64,000 bases of DNA from assembly GCA_023257815.1 (NCBI GenBank), contig JALRBJ010000001.1, positions 30,410-94,409 on the forward strand, given 5' to 3'. This DNA is from Candidatus Saccharimonadia bacterium. Its GTDB lineage: Bacteria > Patescibacteriota > Saccharimonadia > Saccharimonadales > Saccharimonadaceae. Both the position numbers and the translations under genes were made by a program. Within the stretch, counting starts at the first letter, position 1. Every line of letters begins with the position of its first letter. This document shows positions 50,249 to 57,952 of the stretch, one piece after another. Under the pieces are notes generated by a model. It worked only from the letters and a program-made list of their open reading frames with translations. It was not told where the DNA came from and did no database searches.

Positions 50249-51517
50249 ATGTCGAGGTATTTTACAACTCTGGCTGAGGCCGAAGCCTTTTTGCTACGCT
50301 ATTCGCCTGAAAAACTAACAGGCGAAACGTATACACTTGATCGGATGCGGTTGTTAATGGACCGGCTCGGTAATCCTCAAAATGATATTCCCGTTATTCA
50401 TGTAGCAGGTACATCGGGTAAAACTAGTACGTCATACTTTATTCGTGCCTTACTTGAAGCACGTGGTAAAAAAACTGGTTTAACAGCTTCGCCGCATATT
50501 GATTCAATCACTGAACGAGTGCAGATAGGTGGAATGCCTCTGGCCGAAGATGCGTTTATCAGCTACCTACAGGAATTCATTACAATAATTAAGCCATGGA
50601 ATGACATGACACCAACGTACTTTGAGTTGTTAGTTGCCTTTGCTTTTTGGGTATTCAAGCAAGAAAGGGTGGACTATATGGTTGTTGAAGTGGGTTTGGG
50701 TGGTCTACTGGATGCAACTAACGTTATAGCCAATCAATCTAAAGTAGCCGTTATTACCCCAATTGGGCTTGACCATACGCAGATTTTGGGTGAAACGATT
50801 GAAGCGATTGCGAAGCAAAAAGCAGGGATTATTACTCAAGGTTTGCAGGTATTTAGTGCGTCGCAAGTTGCAGAAGCAGCCAGCGTTATTCAAGCGGTGT
50901 GTAAAAATACAGGCAGCATTCTTACTACTTTACGTCCCGTGTTGAGCAGAAATAGTGATATGCCACTTTTTCAGCAAGCAAATTTTGAACTGGCTCGCCA
51001 AGTAGCAGATTTTGTTGCCCGCCGTGATGGGTTGCGGTCACTCACTCCAAATGAAGAGCGGCTATGTACGGTTAAAACACCCCCTGGTCGATTTGAAATC
51101 TATATCGTGAGGGGAAAGACAGTCATTCTAGACGGTGCTCACAACCCTCAAAAACTCGCAATGTTCAAGCGATCTCTCCAATCAAGATATCCGAATGAAT
51201 CATTCACTTGGTTAATTGGTTTTATTGCTGGTCCAAACGAAAAGATTGAGGCTTCACTTGGTGAAATAATTCGTGTTGGTGATGAATATACTTTTACAGA
51301 TTTTACGGTAGGCCAGGACTTTAAGGGTCGTGAAAGTGTAGCTTCGGCTGAACTTGCTAATGCTGCGAGTGCGCAAGGAGTCCCAGCAGTAAGTGAAGCG
51401 GATGCCTTTAGGGCATTAGAAAGTGTATTAGCATCAAAAAAGCGAACCGTTGTCATTACCGGTTCGCTTTATCTGATTGCAAAATTGGGTGCCAAAGTTA
51501 GGCAGCTTGCGGACTAA
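50249..51517 (+). CDS. folC: Folylpolyglutamate/dihydrofolate synthase
   Basis: FolC adds glutamate to dihydropteroate or folates. The 422-residue Mur-ligase-fold protein shows the ATP loop HVAGTSGKTSTSYFI, SPHIDSITERVQIGG, VVEVGLGGLLDATNV, ITPIGLDHTQILG and ILDGAHNPQKLAMF. TATTAT (50234-50239) is 9 nt before the ATG, so it can be transcribed separately from folP. Its TAA shares CTAA with the convergent DUF5684 gene. Confidence 0.95.
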   Translation: MSRYFTTLAEAEAFLLRYSPEKLTGETYTLDRMRLLMDRLGNPQNDIPVIHVAGTSGKTSTSYFIRALLEARGKKTGLTASPHIDSITERVQIGGMPLAEDAFISYLQEFITIIKPWNDMTPTYFELLVAFAFWVFKQERVDYMVVEVGLGGLLDATNVIANQSKVAVITPIGLDHTQILGETIEAIAKQKAGIITQGLQVFSASQVAEAASVIQAVCKNTGSILTTLRPVLSRNSDMPLFQQANFELARQVADFVARRDGLRSLTPNEERLCTVKTPPGRFEIYIVRGKTVILDGAHNPQKLAMFKRSLQSRYPNESFTWLIGFIAGPNEKIEASLGEIIRVGDEYTFTDFTVGQDFKGRESVASAELANAASAQGVPAVSEADAFRALESVLASKKRTVVITGSLYLIAKLGAKVRQLAD

Positions 51518-51978
51518 CCCGTAACAGTCTTGTTGGGCTGTGCGCTTCCATTCCAAACAGCAGTTTTATCAACCGCTAGCCAAATGTACCAGACAACGGG
51601 TGCAACTATGGCCAGTACAATAAATAGGGTGCCGTCCTTACCGAACTTAATAGCAATATGATACATGGCAATATACATAAATACTGCAGTTACAAGGCTA
51701 CCAAATGGCACGAAGGCAAGGAGTGACAACCATCCATGTTGGCCGCCCATTTCGAGTAGTACCCAGTTGTTGTACACCGGTACCCAGGCCTTCCAACTTT
51801 CAATTCCAGCTTTCTTGAATATCATACCCAAGAAGATGGCGCTCACAACATACACTATAACTACAATTAATAGAACTGCTATCACAATACCTAAAAATGC
51901 AGCACCATTTAAGGCGGCATCAGAGGCGCTTGGCGATTGGAATAGCTCCGAATCGTAGGTTGAATCATAATAATCCAT
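51514..51978 (-). CDS. DUF5684-like membrane protein
   Basis: The 154-residue protein has three or four membrane helices and the segments FKKAGIESWKAWVPVYNNWVLLEM and GKDGTLFIVLAIVAPVVWYIWLA (read in parts), which match the DUF5684 pattern seen next to signal peptidases and in CPR membranes. Function unknown. It has a GGGAG ribosome-binding site before the ATG and therefore a leader. Confidence 0.75.
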   Translation of the reverse strand: MDYYDSTYDSELFQSPSASDAALNGAAFLGIVIAVLLIVVIVYVVSAIFLGMIFKKAGIESWKAWVPVYNNWVLLEMGGQHGWLSLLAFVPFGSLVTAVFMYIAMYHIAIKFGKDGTLFIVLAIVAPVVWYIWLAVDKTAVWNGSAQPNKTVTG

Positions 51979-52042
51979 GGTAATACTCCCTAAGTTATTT
52001 AAACTGCCACTAGTGTACCACGGATTTGATACAATATAGGGA

Positions 52043-52858
52043 GTGAAATTACTCTATGGAACAGAGCTTGCTGACTATATTAAAGAGCGTCAGGCTAAAC
52101 AGGTGCGTAACTTACGACAGAGCTGGAATATTGCTCCAAAGTTAGCGATCATCCAAACTACTGACGACCCAGTAATTGATACCTATGTACGCATGAAGCA
52201 GGCGTACGGACAAGATATTTCAGTTGATGTCGAGATAATTCGACCACGTTCCGATGAAATTATGGATTGTATAGCTTCGTTGAATGACGATACCTCAGTT
52301 CACGGTATCATTGTTCAGCTGCCTTTGGCTGCCGGAATGCGCGTAGACGATGTACTGAAAGCTGTCGCTGTTTCCAAAGATGTTGATGGGCTTGGTGAGT
52401 CACCACATTTTACTGCAGCGACTGCTCAGGCGATTGATTGGCTACTGAACGGCTTTAATATAAACCTCCGTGGCCGAAAGATTGCAATTATTGGCAACGG
52501 TCGTCTGGTTGGAGCACCACTTGCAAAGTTATGGCAAGCTTCAGGCTTGGATGTAACAGTTTTTGACGAACATTCAAAAAACATGGGCAAGAATCTGCGC
52601 CGTTACCCAATTATTATATCTGCGGCTGGAGTGCCCTCGCTCCTTACATCTGATGTTATCCAACCAGGGGCAGTCGTTGTTGATGCTGCCACAAGTGCGG
52701 AACATGGCAAGATATTAGGGGATGTTGCTCAGGAAGTTCGCGAACGATCTGATCTTACTATTACCCCTGAAAAGGGTGGGGTAGGACCACTCACAGTAGT
52801 GTCGCTATTCGAAAACGTTATTCAGGCGGCTCGTCGGGTAGCGGATACTAAGGCCTAA
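52043..52858 (+). CDS. folD: Methylenetetrahydrofolate dehydrogenase/cyclohydrolase
   Basis: FolD makes 10-formyl-THF from methylene-THF. The 271-residue protein has YVRMKQAYGQ (catalytic Lys), VHGIIVQLPLA, KDVDGLGE, the NADP-binding IGNGRLVGAPLA and TPEKGGVGPLTV. Together with glyA, folC and folP it makes a one-carbon block. The GTG start is 7 nt after TACAAT (52030-52035). Its stop shares CTAA with the convergent receiver gene. Confidence 0.95.
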   Translation: MKLLYGTELADYIKERQAKQVRNLRQSWNIAPKLAIIQTTDDPVIDTYVRMKQAYGQDISVDVEIIRPRSDEIMDCIASLNDDTSVHGIIVQLPLAAGMRVDDVLKAVAVSKDVDGLGESPHFTAATAQAIDWLLNGFNINLRGRKIAIIGNGRLVGAPLAKLWQASGLDVTVFDEHSKNMGKNLRRYPIIISAAGVPSLLTSDVIQPGAVVVDAATSAEHGKILGDVAQEVRERSDLTITPEKGGVGPLTVVSLFENVIQAARRVADTKA

Positions 52859-53223
52859 AGCTGGAGCGTCTCTTTAACACGTTCAACCACTTGGCTTGGG
52901 GTTAAATCAGCTTTTACAATATAGCTTTCAATGTTCAGCTCACGCAGTTCTTTAGGAGATTCTTCCTCACCCATATTAGTAAGAATAATAACCGGTATGG
53001 ATTTACCCCAGGTGGTGTCGCGGATTTCTTTAAGTGCTTCGTACCCGTTCTTGCGGGGCATTTGCATATCTAGCAGGATCAAATCTGGACGGAATGCTTC
53101 AGCTAATGCGATACCTCGTTCACCATCACTGGCAAGTTGCACCTCAAAGCCAGCAGCTTCGAATTTCATGCGGTACATCTGATTGATGGTAGGGTCGTCT
53201 TCAATGATGGCAATCTTTGTCAT
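52855..53223 (-). CDS. Stand-alone CheY-like response regulator
   Basis: The 122-residue protein is a receiver domain only. The acidic pocket (E8, D9, D10), phospho-acceptor D52 in ILLDMQMPR, T82 and K104 are all present. It has no output domain, so it must act by protein contact, as CheY or PilG/PilH-type regulators do. The ATG at 53223 is chosen because TACACT (53230-53235, minus strand) lies 6 nt upstream. It is divergent from the histidine kinase gene. Confidence 0.92.
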   Translation of the reverse strand: MTKIAIIEDDPTINQMYRMKFEAAGFEVQLASDGERGIALAEAFRPDLILLDMQMPRKNGYEALKEIRDTTWGKSIPVIILTNMGEEESPKELRELNIESYIVKADLTPSQVVERVKETLQL

Positions 53224-53229
53224 ACCTAT

Positions 53230-53273
53230 AGTGTACCGTAACAATAGAAAAAACCGCCAGGCTAAGCTAGAAT
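53230..53273. promoter_or_regulatory. Divergent promoters of the receiver and kinase genes
   Basis: TACACT on the minus strand (53230-53235) and TAGAAT on the plus strand (53268-53273) each lie 6 nt from their start codons, 53223 and 53280. The two genes thus share a 56-nt control region and are likely co-regulated. Confidence 0.65.
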
Positions 53274-53279
53274 ATAAGC

Positions 53280-54626
53280 GTGAGCGCAATTGCGTGGTTA
53301 ATTATTGTAAATCTAGTTTTAGCGGTGGGGAGCGGCCTTTATTTGGCGTGGGCGGTGCGTCGCAGGCGTCAACAATCGGCTTTTCATGTAAAACTGATTA
53401 CTATTCTTACTTCAACCGTTGCGATTCGAGAATTACTTGAAAGAGTAGCAATTGAGATCCAGGCAGCTACCAAAGCCAAACAGGCGTTTTTCTTTGTATA
53501 CAAGCCAGATGACAAGTTTGTTTCAAGTGGTACATCGGGCTACTTACGTCCAACCGCAAGCGATTGCCATATGTTAGAAAGCTATTTTTATCGTACAGGG
53601 CGTACTTCTGCTCGCATACATACCTTGCATGATGAAGCCGAAGTGCGGCGATTGCTCAAAAGCTACCGCGTAGATTTTGTTATGCCTCTTATTCGTGCCG
53701 AACAGACCATTGGTTTCTTATTCCTGGGGCCAAAGCAATCCCATACATATACCCCGTACGACATTGGAATGGTATTTGATATTAAGCATGATCTAGCAAT
53801 CGCAATTCAAAACGCTGTCTCGTTCGAGGCAGTCAAAGAGCTTAACGCACACCTACAGCAACGAATCGAATCGGCTACCGATGAGCTGCGTCGTTCTAAC
53901 GAGCAGTTACGCGGACTTGATACAGCTAAGGATGAGTTTGTAAGCTTAGCATCGCATCAGCTGCGTACGCCACTTACAAGCGTTAAGGGTTATATCAGTA
54001 TGGTACTAGAAGGTGACGCCGGTAAGATTACCAAAATGCAACGCCAGCTTCTTAGTGAAGCATTTACGAGTAGTGAACGAATGGTGCATCTTATTAATGA
54101 CTTTCTTAATGTGTCGCGCGTGCAAACCGGTAAGTTCATGATTGAAAAACGCCCAATCGATTTAGGCAAAGTGGTCAAACAAGAAGTAAAAGCGCTACAA
54201 ACTTCAGCCGAGGCGCGCGATCTTAGGTTTAAATTGATCATTCCTACTCAGCAAATTACGGTTGCGGGTGATGAAAGCAAGATTCGCCAAGTTGTTATGA
54301 ATTTTATTGATAACGCGCTGTATTATAGTCATCCAAACACCGAAATAACAGTATCGCTTAAGGTTTTTCCAAACGATGTCCGTTTTGAAGTGACTGATCA
54401 TGGTATAGGGGTGCCTGCTAAACAACAATCCAAGCTTTTTGGTAAATTCTTCCGCGCCGATAACGCCCGCACTCAGCGTCCAGACGGTACCGGAGTAGGA
54501 TTATACTTATCTAAGATGGTGATTGATGGGCATGATGGGAAGATTATCTTCTCGTCAAAAGAAGGGCAGGGTAGTACATTCGGGTTCAGTCTACCGTTGG
54601 AACATGCCAACGATGCCAATAACTAA
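53280..54626 (+). CDS. Sensor histidine kinase with GAF-like domain
   Basis: The 448-residue protein has one N-terminal membrane helix (about 5-25), a GAF-like sensor region (about 45-185), a coiled coil, HisKA with the phospho-acceptor H226 in ASHQLRTPLTS, and HATPase with DNALYYSHP, DHGIGVP and GTGVGLYLSKMV. It should phosphorylate the divergently encoded receiver. The signal is unknown; no extracellular domain is present, so sensing is probably internal or within the membrane. The GTG start is 6 nt after a TAGAAT box. Its end overlaps the next gene by 36 nt. Confidence 0.93.
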   Translation: MSAIAWLIIVNLVLAVGSGLYLAWAVRRRRQQSAFHVKLITILTSTVAIRELLERVAIEIQAATKAKQAFFFVYKPDDKFVSSGTSGYLRPTASDCHMLESYFYRTGRTSARIHTLHDEAEVRRLLKSYRVDFVMPLIRAEQTIGFLFLGPKQSHTYTPYDIGMVFDIKHDLAIAIQNAVSFEAVKELNAHLQQRIESATDELRRSNEQLRGLDTAKDEFVSLASHQLRTPLTSVKGYISMVLEGDAGKITKMQRQLLSEAFTSSERMVHLINDFLNVSRVQTGKFMIEKRPIDLGKVVKQEVKALQTSAEARDLRFKLIIPTQQITVAGDESKIRQVVMNFIDNALYYSHPNTEITVSLKVFPNDVRFEVTDHGIGVPAKQQSKLFGKFFRADNARTQRPDGTGVGLYLSKMVIDGHDGKIIFSSKEGQGSTFGFSLPLEHANDANN

Positions 54627-54812
54627 AATGATTACTACTAAAACAACACCCACTATACCAGCCACAACTTTCGCTAGCTGACCATATCGTAGCCACCATT
54701 CCTTAAACCACGATCGCTCCTCGGCTGATACACGCATTATTTGCGGTGTCTGAACCTTGGCATCAACACCCTGGTATCTTTTGCTGCGCTTCTTCTTTTG
54801 CTTATTTGCCAT
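54591..54812 (-). CDS. Small basic membrane-anchored protein
   Basis: The 73-residue protein has a very basic N terminus (MANKQKKKRSKRYQG), a WFKEWWLRYG patch and a C-terminal membrane helix (VVAGIVGVVLVVIILVIGIVG). No family was recognised; the small size and tail anchor resemble accessory secretion or division proteins, but this is a guess. The ATG at 54812 has AGGAG close upstream. Confidence 0.65.
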   Translation of the reverse strand: MANKQKKKRSKRYQGVDAKVQTPQIMRVSAEERSWFKEWWLRYGQLAKVVAGIVGVVLVVIILVIGIVGMFQR

Positions 54813-54834
54813 ACTCCTAATAGCGTAGCACGAA

Positions 54835-54870
54835 AACAGCCCCAAGCTCTAGAGTGAGCAAGGGGCTGTT
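54835..54870 (-). terminator. Terminator after the LPQTG surface gene
   Basis: AACAGCCCC (54835-54843) pairs with GGGGCTGTT (54862-54870). A second stem (CTGATCGC/GCGGTCAG, near 54885-54916) lies between it and the stop codon. Confidence 0.65.
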
Positions 54871-54921
54871 CTACTTTCGCTGAGGCTGATCGCATCAGAA
54901 ACTGGGAGCGGTCAGACTCTT

Positions 54922-55677
54922 TTAGCCAAGTACGTTTTTACGCGCTGTTACAACGTAACCAACACCAGCAGTAATAACTGCAGCAACGATTGCTACGAGA
55001 CCAGTTGCACCAGTCTGTGGTAGTTCAGTTGGGGTTACGGGTGTAGCACCACACTTGCTTAAATCACGAGTGTGTTTGCTTGAATCAAATTGATTCTCGG
55101 CAATGGTAACAACCTTACCAGTAGCAACTTCACAAACTTGGATGTTGCCTGGGGTTTCAGGGGTTGTAGGACAGTTAACCTTAGCTTGGAAGTAAACACG
55201 TGCTTGAGTTGAACCGGCTAGGGTACCTGTGTTGATACCACCAGCGGCTACGCCGTCAGCAAGTGTTTTAGTAGATTTTACAGTACCATCAGCGTTGTAA
55301 ACGTAGTAGTTTGTAGAACCACTAACGTACGAAAGTGTACCGTTCGATGGAGCAGATACAGCAACAGACCCAGCAACACTTGTAGTGTCACCGTTTACGT
55401 TAGTACCAGAAATCGTAATACTGTTAGGTAGTGATGCCTTAACAGTAACGTTTTCTACTTGGCCGTAGTCTGAGTTTGCAATCAGAATACTGTATTTAAC
55501 AGTTTCGTTACATGCAAGGCTAGTAGTCTTGCCGTAAGCACCATTTTTTGTGACATTCTTTACTTGGTAATTGTTGTCACCGTTTGATAGTTGTCCGGGG
55601 CTGTCAGCGAATGCTGAAGCTGCGAACATGGCTGGAACTACCGCAAGGGCAGCTACAAATAGAGCTAATTTCTTCAT
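54922..55677 (-). CDS. LPXTG-type surface protein with DUF11-like domain
   Basis: The 251-residue protein has a signal peptide ending ASAFA, a DUF11/SpaA-like beta domain (VKYSILIANSDYGQVENVTVKAS), then a module PGNIQVCEVATGKVVTIAE with FDSSKH and a Cys pair, and a C-terminal LPQTG motif, hydrophobic helix and basic tail (TARKNVLG). These are sortase-signal features, so it should be displayed on the cell wall. No sortase gene is in the window. It has an AGGAG ribosome-binding site. The same C-terminal module occurs in the gene at 57953-59314. Confidence 0.88.
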   Translation of the reverse strand: MKKLALFVAALAVVPAMFAASAFADSPGQLSNGDNNYQVKNVTKNGAYGKTTSLACNETVKYSILIANSDYGQVENVTVKASLPNSITISGTNVNGDTTSVAGSVAVSAPSNGTLSYVSGSTNYYVYNADGTVKSTKTLADGVAAGGINTGTLAGSTQARVYFQAKVNCPTTPETPGNIQVCEVATGKVVTIAENQFDSSKHTRDLSKCGATPVTPTELPQTGATGLVAIVAAVITAGVGYVVTARKNVLG

Positions 55678-55727
55678 AAGAACTCCTAACTTATTTAAGA
55701 ATTAACGTTAGTATCGGTATATTATTT

Positions 55728-55754
55728 GCAAACTAGATAGTCATAGAATCTTTA
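55728..55754 (+). repeat. Inverted repeat, left copy
   Basis: The 17-bp core GCAAACTAGATAGTCAT (55728-55744) is found perfectly inverted at 57619-57635. Extended to 27 bp the two copies match at 24 positions. They flank the GC-rich surface gene. Confidence 0.8.
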
Positions 55755-55758
55755 AAGG

Positions 55759-55830
55759 TTGAATGCCGCATGGCGGCGAGGAGAGTGTTTCCACTCTGGA
55801 TCCTCGCCGCCATGCTGGCGGGACATTCAA
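55759..55830 (-). terminator. Very large terminator of GC-rich cassette 3
   Basis: TTGAATG (55759-55765) pairs with CATTCAA (55824-55830), and inside it 15 bp pair perfectly (55768-55782 with 55801-55815), topped by GAGTG/CACTC. Confidence 0.8.
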
Positions 55831-55864
55831 CTACTACGTAGACGAGCCACCAGGCCCGACATGG

Positions 55865-57403
55865 TTACTCCGACTGAGCCGGCTCCGCACGGATGGTGAA
55901 CTTCTCGTTCGAGGCATCCGTGAGGATCGTCGCCGTCTGGCCGTCGTCCTGCGTCAGCGTGCACTTCACCTGGTCGTGACCGGCCGGGATGTTGTACTGG
56001 CTGTTCGCACCGGGCACCTCGGAAGGCGCCTTGTACGTGATCGTCTTGGTGAACGATCCGCTGACCTGCTGCGACTTGCCCGCGGTGATGGTGCCACCGT
56101 TGAGCGCCGTGCAGAACAGCGTGCCGGTGTGACCCGACGCGACCATACCCGTGACGTCCAGCGTCCGCGTGTTGTTGATCACGACGTCGTTGACGGTCGT
56201 GATCTCCAGCAGCTGCGGAGCCGGTGTACTGGGGCAGGCGTTCACGGTCACCGTGAAGGTCGCCGTCTTGTTGATCGGCGATCCCAGGGTGAACGATCCG
56301 TTGTACGTCCCCGGCGCGAAGCCGGTGAAGTCCCAGGTGACGGTCTGACCGGCACCCACGGATGCGAACTGCTTGGTCTGGCCACCCACGACCAGCGTTC
56401 CGGGCGCCGCCACGTTGTTCGGGTTGGTACCCGAAGCGGTGATGGTGCCGTTCGACTGGCCGACCACGACACAGGCGTTGGCCTGTCCCGAAGCAGTGGG
56501 CTGCTCGTAGGACGGCGGCGGGGTGTCGGAGCACGTCAGGGTGATCTTCGCCTTCGCCGCGGCCACGGCCTTCGCCTTCGCGTCGGCCTTGACCTTGTTC
56601 AGGAGCTCGATCTTCTTGACGTTGATCGCGGAGACCTTGATGCCACTCCGAACCCGGATGATCGTGGACGACGAACTCGAGGACGAAGCCTCAGCGTAGC
56701 CGTTCAACGTTCCACTCGGGCACTGCAGCGACGCCTCCACCTTGGCCTTGACCGAAGCCTCAGCCTTGAGGGAGATGTCGAGCTGGAGATCGCTCGCGTA
56801 CCGAACCTGGATGACGGAGGTGTACATCTTGTGCACCTTGCCACCCATGTTGTTGAAGCACGTGAGCACCTTCTTGTAGCTGACCCCGTGGAACGTGACG
56901 CTGCCCTTGACGGTGTCGCCCGCCTTGACCTGAGAAGATCGCTTGAGGTCGAGCGCGTGCTCGTAGAGCCGCTTGCTGGCGTTCCACTTCAGGACGGCCG
57001 GGAACTTCACCTTCCAGGCGAAGCCACCGACGATACCGCCGTTCTTGCCGGTGTTGCAGATGACACTGCCCGGCTTGGCGACGACGATCGACTTGCCCTT
57101 CGCCTGCTTGGCGATGGACGCCGACTGCTTGGCACAGCTGGCGTACTTCACCGTGATGTACGGCGCCGTCTGGATCGATCGGTTGGTGATGCTCACCGAG
57201 TGGTTGGGATACCACCACAGCAGCTGCGTTGCGCCGTTGATCACGGCTTGGGTCTCCTTGGTGACCGACGCGGAGTCGGACGCCTCGGAGTAGCTGACGC
57301 TCTCACTGGTGACGCTGGTGTCGGCGTTGGCGGTGGGCACGAAGCCAACCACCAAGCCGATCGCCACGAACAAGGCGAGGATGAACTTCTTCATCTTCTT
57401 CAT
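55865..57403 (-). CDS. GC-rich secreted protein (cassette 3)
   Basis: The 512-residue protein starts with a signal peptide (MKKMKKFILALFVAIGLVVG, cleaved near ANA). It has an N-terminal beta-rich domain with several Cys, an Ala/Lys-rich helical stretch (about 245-280; VKADAKAKAVAAAKAKI), a Pro-containing linker and two Gly/Thr-rich immunoglobulin-like domains. No LPXTG motif is seen. Codons are extremely GC-rich, unlike the surface genes on both sides. The ATG at 57403 has GGAGGG 7 nt upstream. The opposite strand is open over 581 codons, but this is a by-product of the GC bias. Confidence 0.8.
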   Translation of the reverse strand: MKKMKKFILALFVAIGLVVGFVPTANADTSVTSESVSYSEASDSASVTKETQAVINGATQLLWWYPNHSVSITNRSIQTAPYITVKYASCAKQSASIAKQAKGKSIVVAKPGSVICNTGKNGGIVGGFAWKVKFPAVLKWNASKRLYEHALDLKRSSQVKAGDTVKGSVTFHGVSYKKVLTCFNNMGGKVHKMYTSVIQVRYASDLQLDISLKAEASVKAKVEASLQCPSGTLNGYAEASSSSSSSTIIRVRSGIKVSAINVKKIELLNKVKADAKAKAVAAAKAKITLTCSDTPPPSYEQPTASGQANACVVVGQSNGTITASGTNPNNVAAPGTLVVGGQTKQFASVGAGQTVTWDFTGFAPGTYNGSFTLGSPINKTATFTVTVNACPSTPAPQLLEITTVNDVVINNTRTLDVTGMVASGHTGTLFCTALNGGTITAGKSQQVSGSFTKTITYKAPSEVPGANSQYNIPAGHDQVKCTLTQDDGQTATILTDASNEKFTIRAEPAQSE

Positions 57404-57815
57404 GATGTGTCCCTCCGGACGAGTCGTGTGGCGATCGCCACAATGGTTGCGGCGGTTGCCTACTTCGCGTCTCCTGAGAAGACACGACCTTCCTGGTCGC
57501 TGATTTAGGTTCAGCAAGCCGGAAGGCCGTGCCTATAACGGACATTCATGTAATTGCAGTAGTTGATTGTCGTATGGGTTTATTCGTGAACCATAAGGCT
57601 CAAACGTATAAAGACCCAATGACTATCTAGTTTGCTGGGTTACATATCTGTTATATGTTTGCCGCAAACAATTGGTAGGGTATTAATTCCTACCGTACTT
57701 GGCTAAATTGTTAAACGGCACCTCTACAAGTGAGGCCGGTGTGTTCAGGCAGATCATTACAGGGGTAAACCCTGCGCTTTTCCACCGTATCCACCATCTC
57801 ACTGAGGATACTTAG
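57404..57815 (-). ncRNA. Long structured leader or separate RNA before cassette 3
   Basis: From the promoter at 57817-57845 to the ATG there are about 400 nt without an ORF. In order on the minus strand it has: GTATCC/GGATAC, CAGGG/CCCTG, CCTC/GAGG, a long GCCG-AACAATT/AATTGTT-CGGC stem enclosing GGTAGG/CCTACC, CATAT/ATATG, the right inverted-repeat copy, and a GC-rich ACGGCCTTCC/GGAAGGTCGT stem with inner GCTGA/TCAGC (near 57487-57531). No known riboswitch core was recognised. Confidence 0.45.
57609..57635 (-). repeat. Inverted repeat, right copy
   Basis: Inverted partner of the repeat at 55728-55754: the 17-bp core is identical and the 27-bp extension has three mismatches. It lies inside the predicted leader of the GC-rich surface gene. 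Confidence 0.8.
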
Positions 57816-57816
57816 A

Positions 57817-57845
57817 ATTATAGCACAAACATTAAAAAAAGTCAA
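57817..57845 (-). promoter_or_regulatory. Promoter of GC-rich cassette 3
   Basis: On the minus strand TTGACT (57840-57845) and TATAAT (57817-57822) are 17 nt apart, with TGTGC before the -10. It has the same design as the promoters at 24867 and 33113. Confidence 0.8.
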
Positions 57846-57890
57846 CTACCATACCACAAAATAGCTTATGTTTTAAAATAGTGTTAAAAA

Positions 57891-57923
57891 AGAACTACCA
57901 CTACTGATGGTAGCGGTAGTTCT
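57891..57923 (-). terminator. Terminator of the LPETG surface gene
   Basis: AGAACTACC (57891-57899) pairs with GGTAGTTCT (57915-57923), followed by a run of six T on the minus strand. Confidence 0.88.
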
Positions 57924-57952
57924 AAGGATACGCTAGCTGTAGCGTGGACAGT

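Noticed and set aside
55763..57508. A 581-codon open frame on the plus strand opposite the GC-rich surface gene
   Set aside because: It has no ribosome-binding site or promoter, its product is Arg-rich without domains, and GC-biased codons on the other strand leave antisense frames open. The minus-strand frame has a signal peptide and all expression signals.
57404..57815. tmRNA, RNase P RNA or a known riboswitch
   Set aside because: The conserved cores of these RNAs (tRNA-like ends, the GAGGAAAGTCC region, TPP, SAM or cobalamin boxes) are not present.
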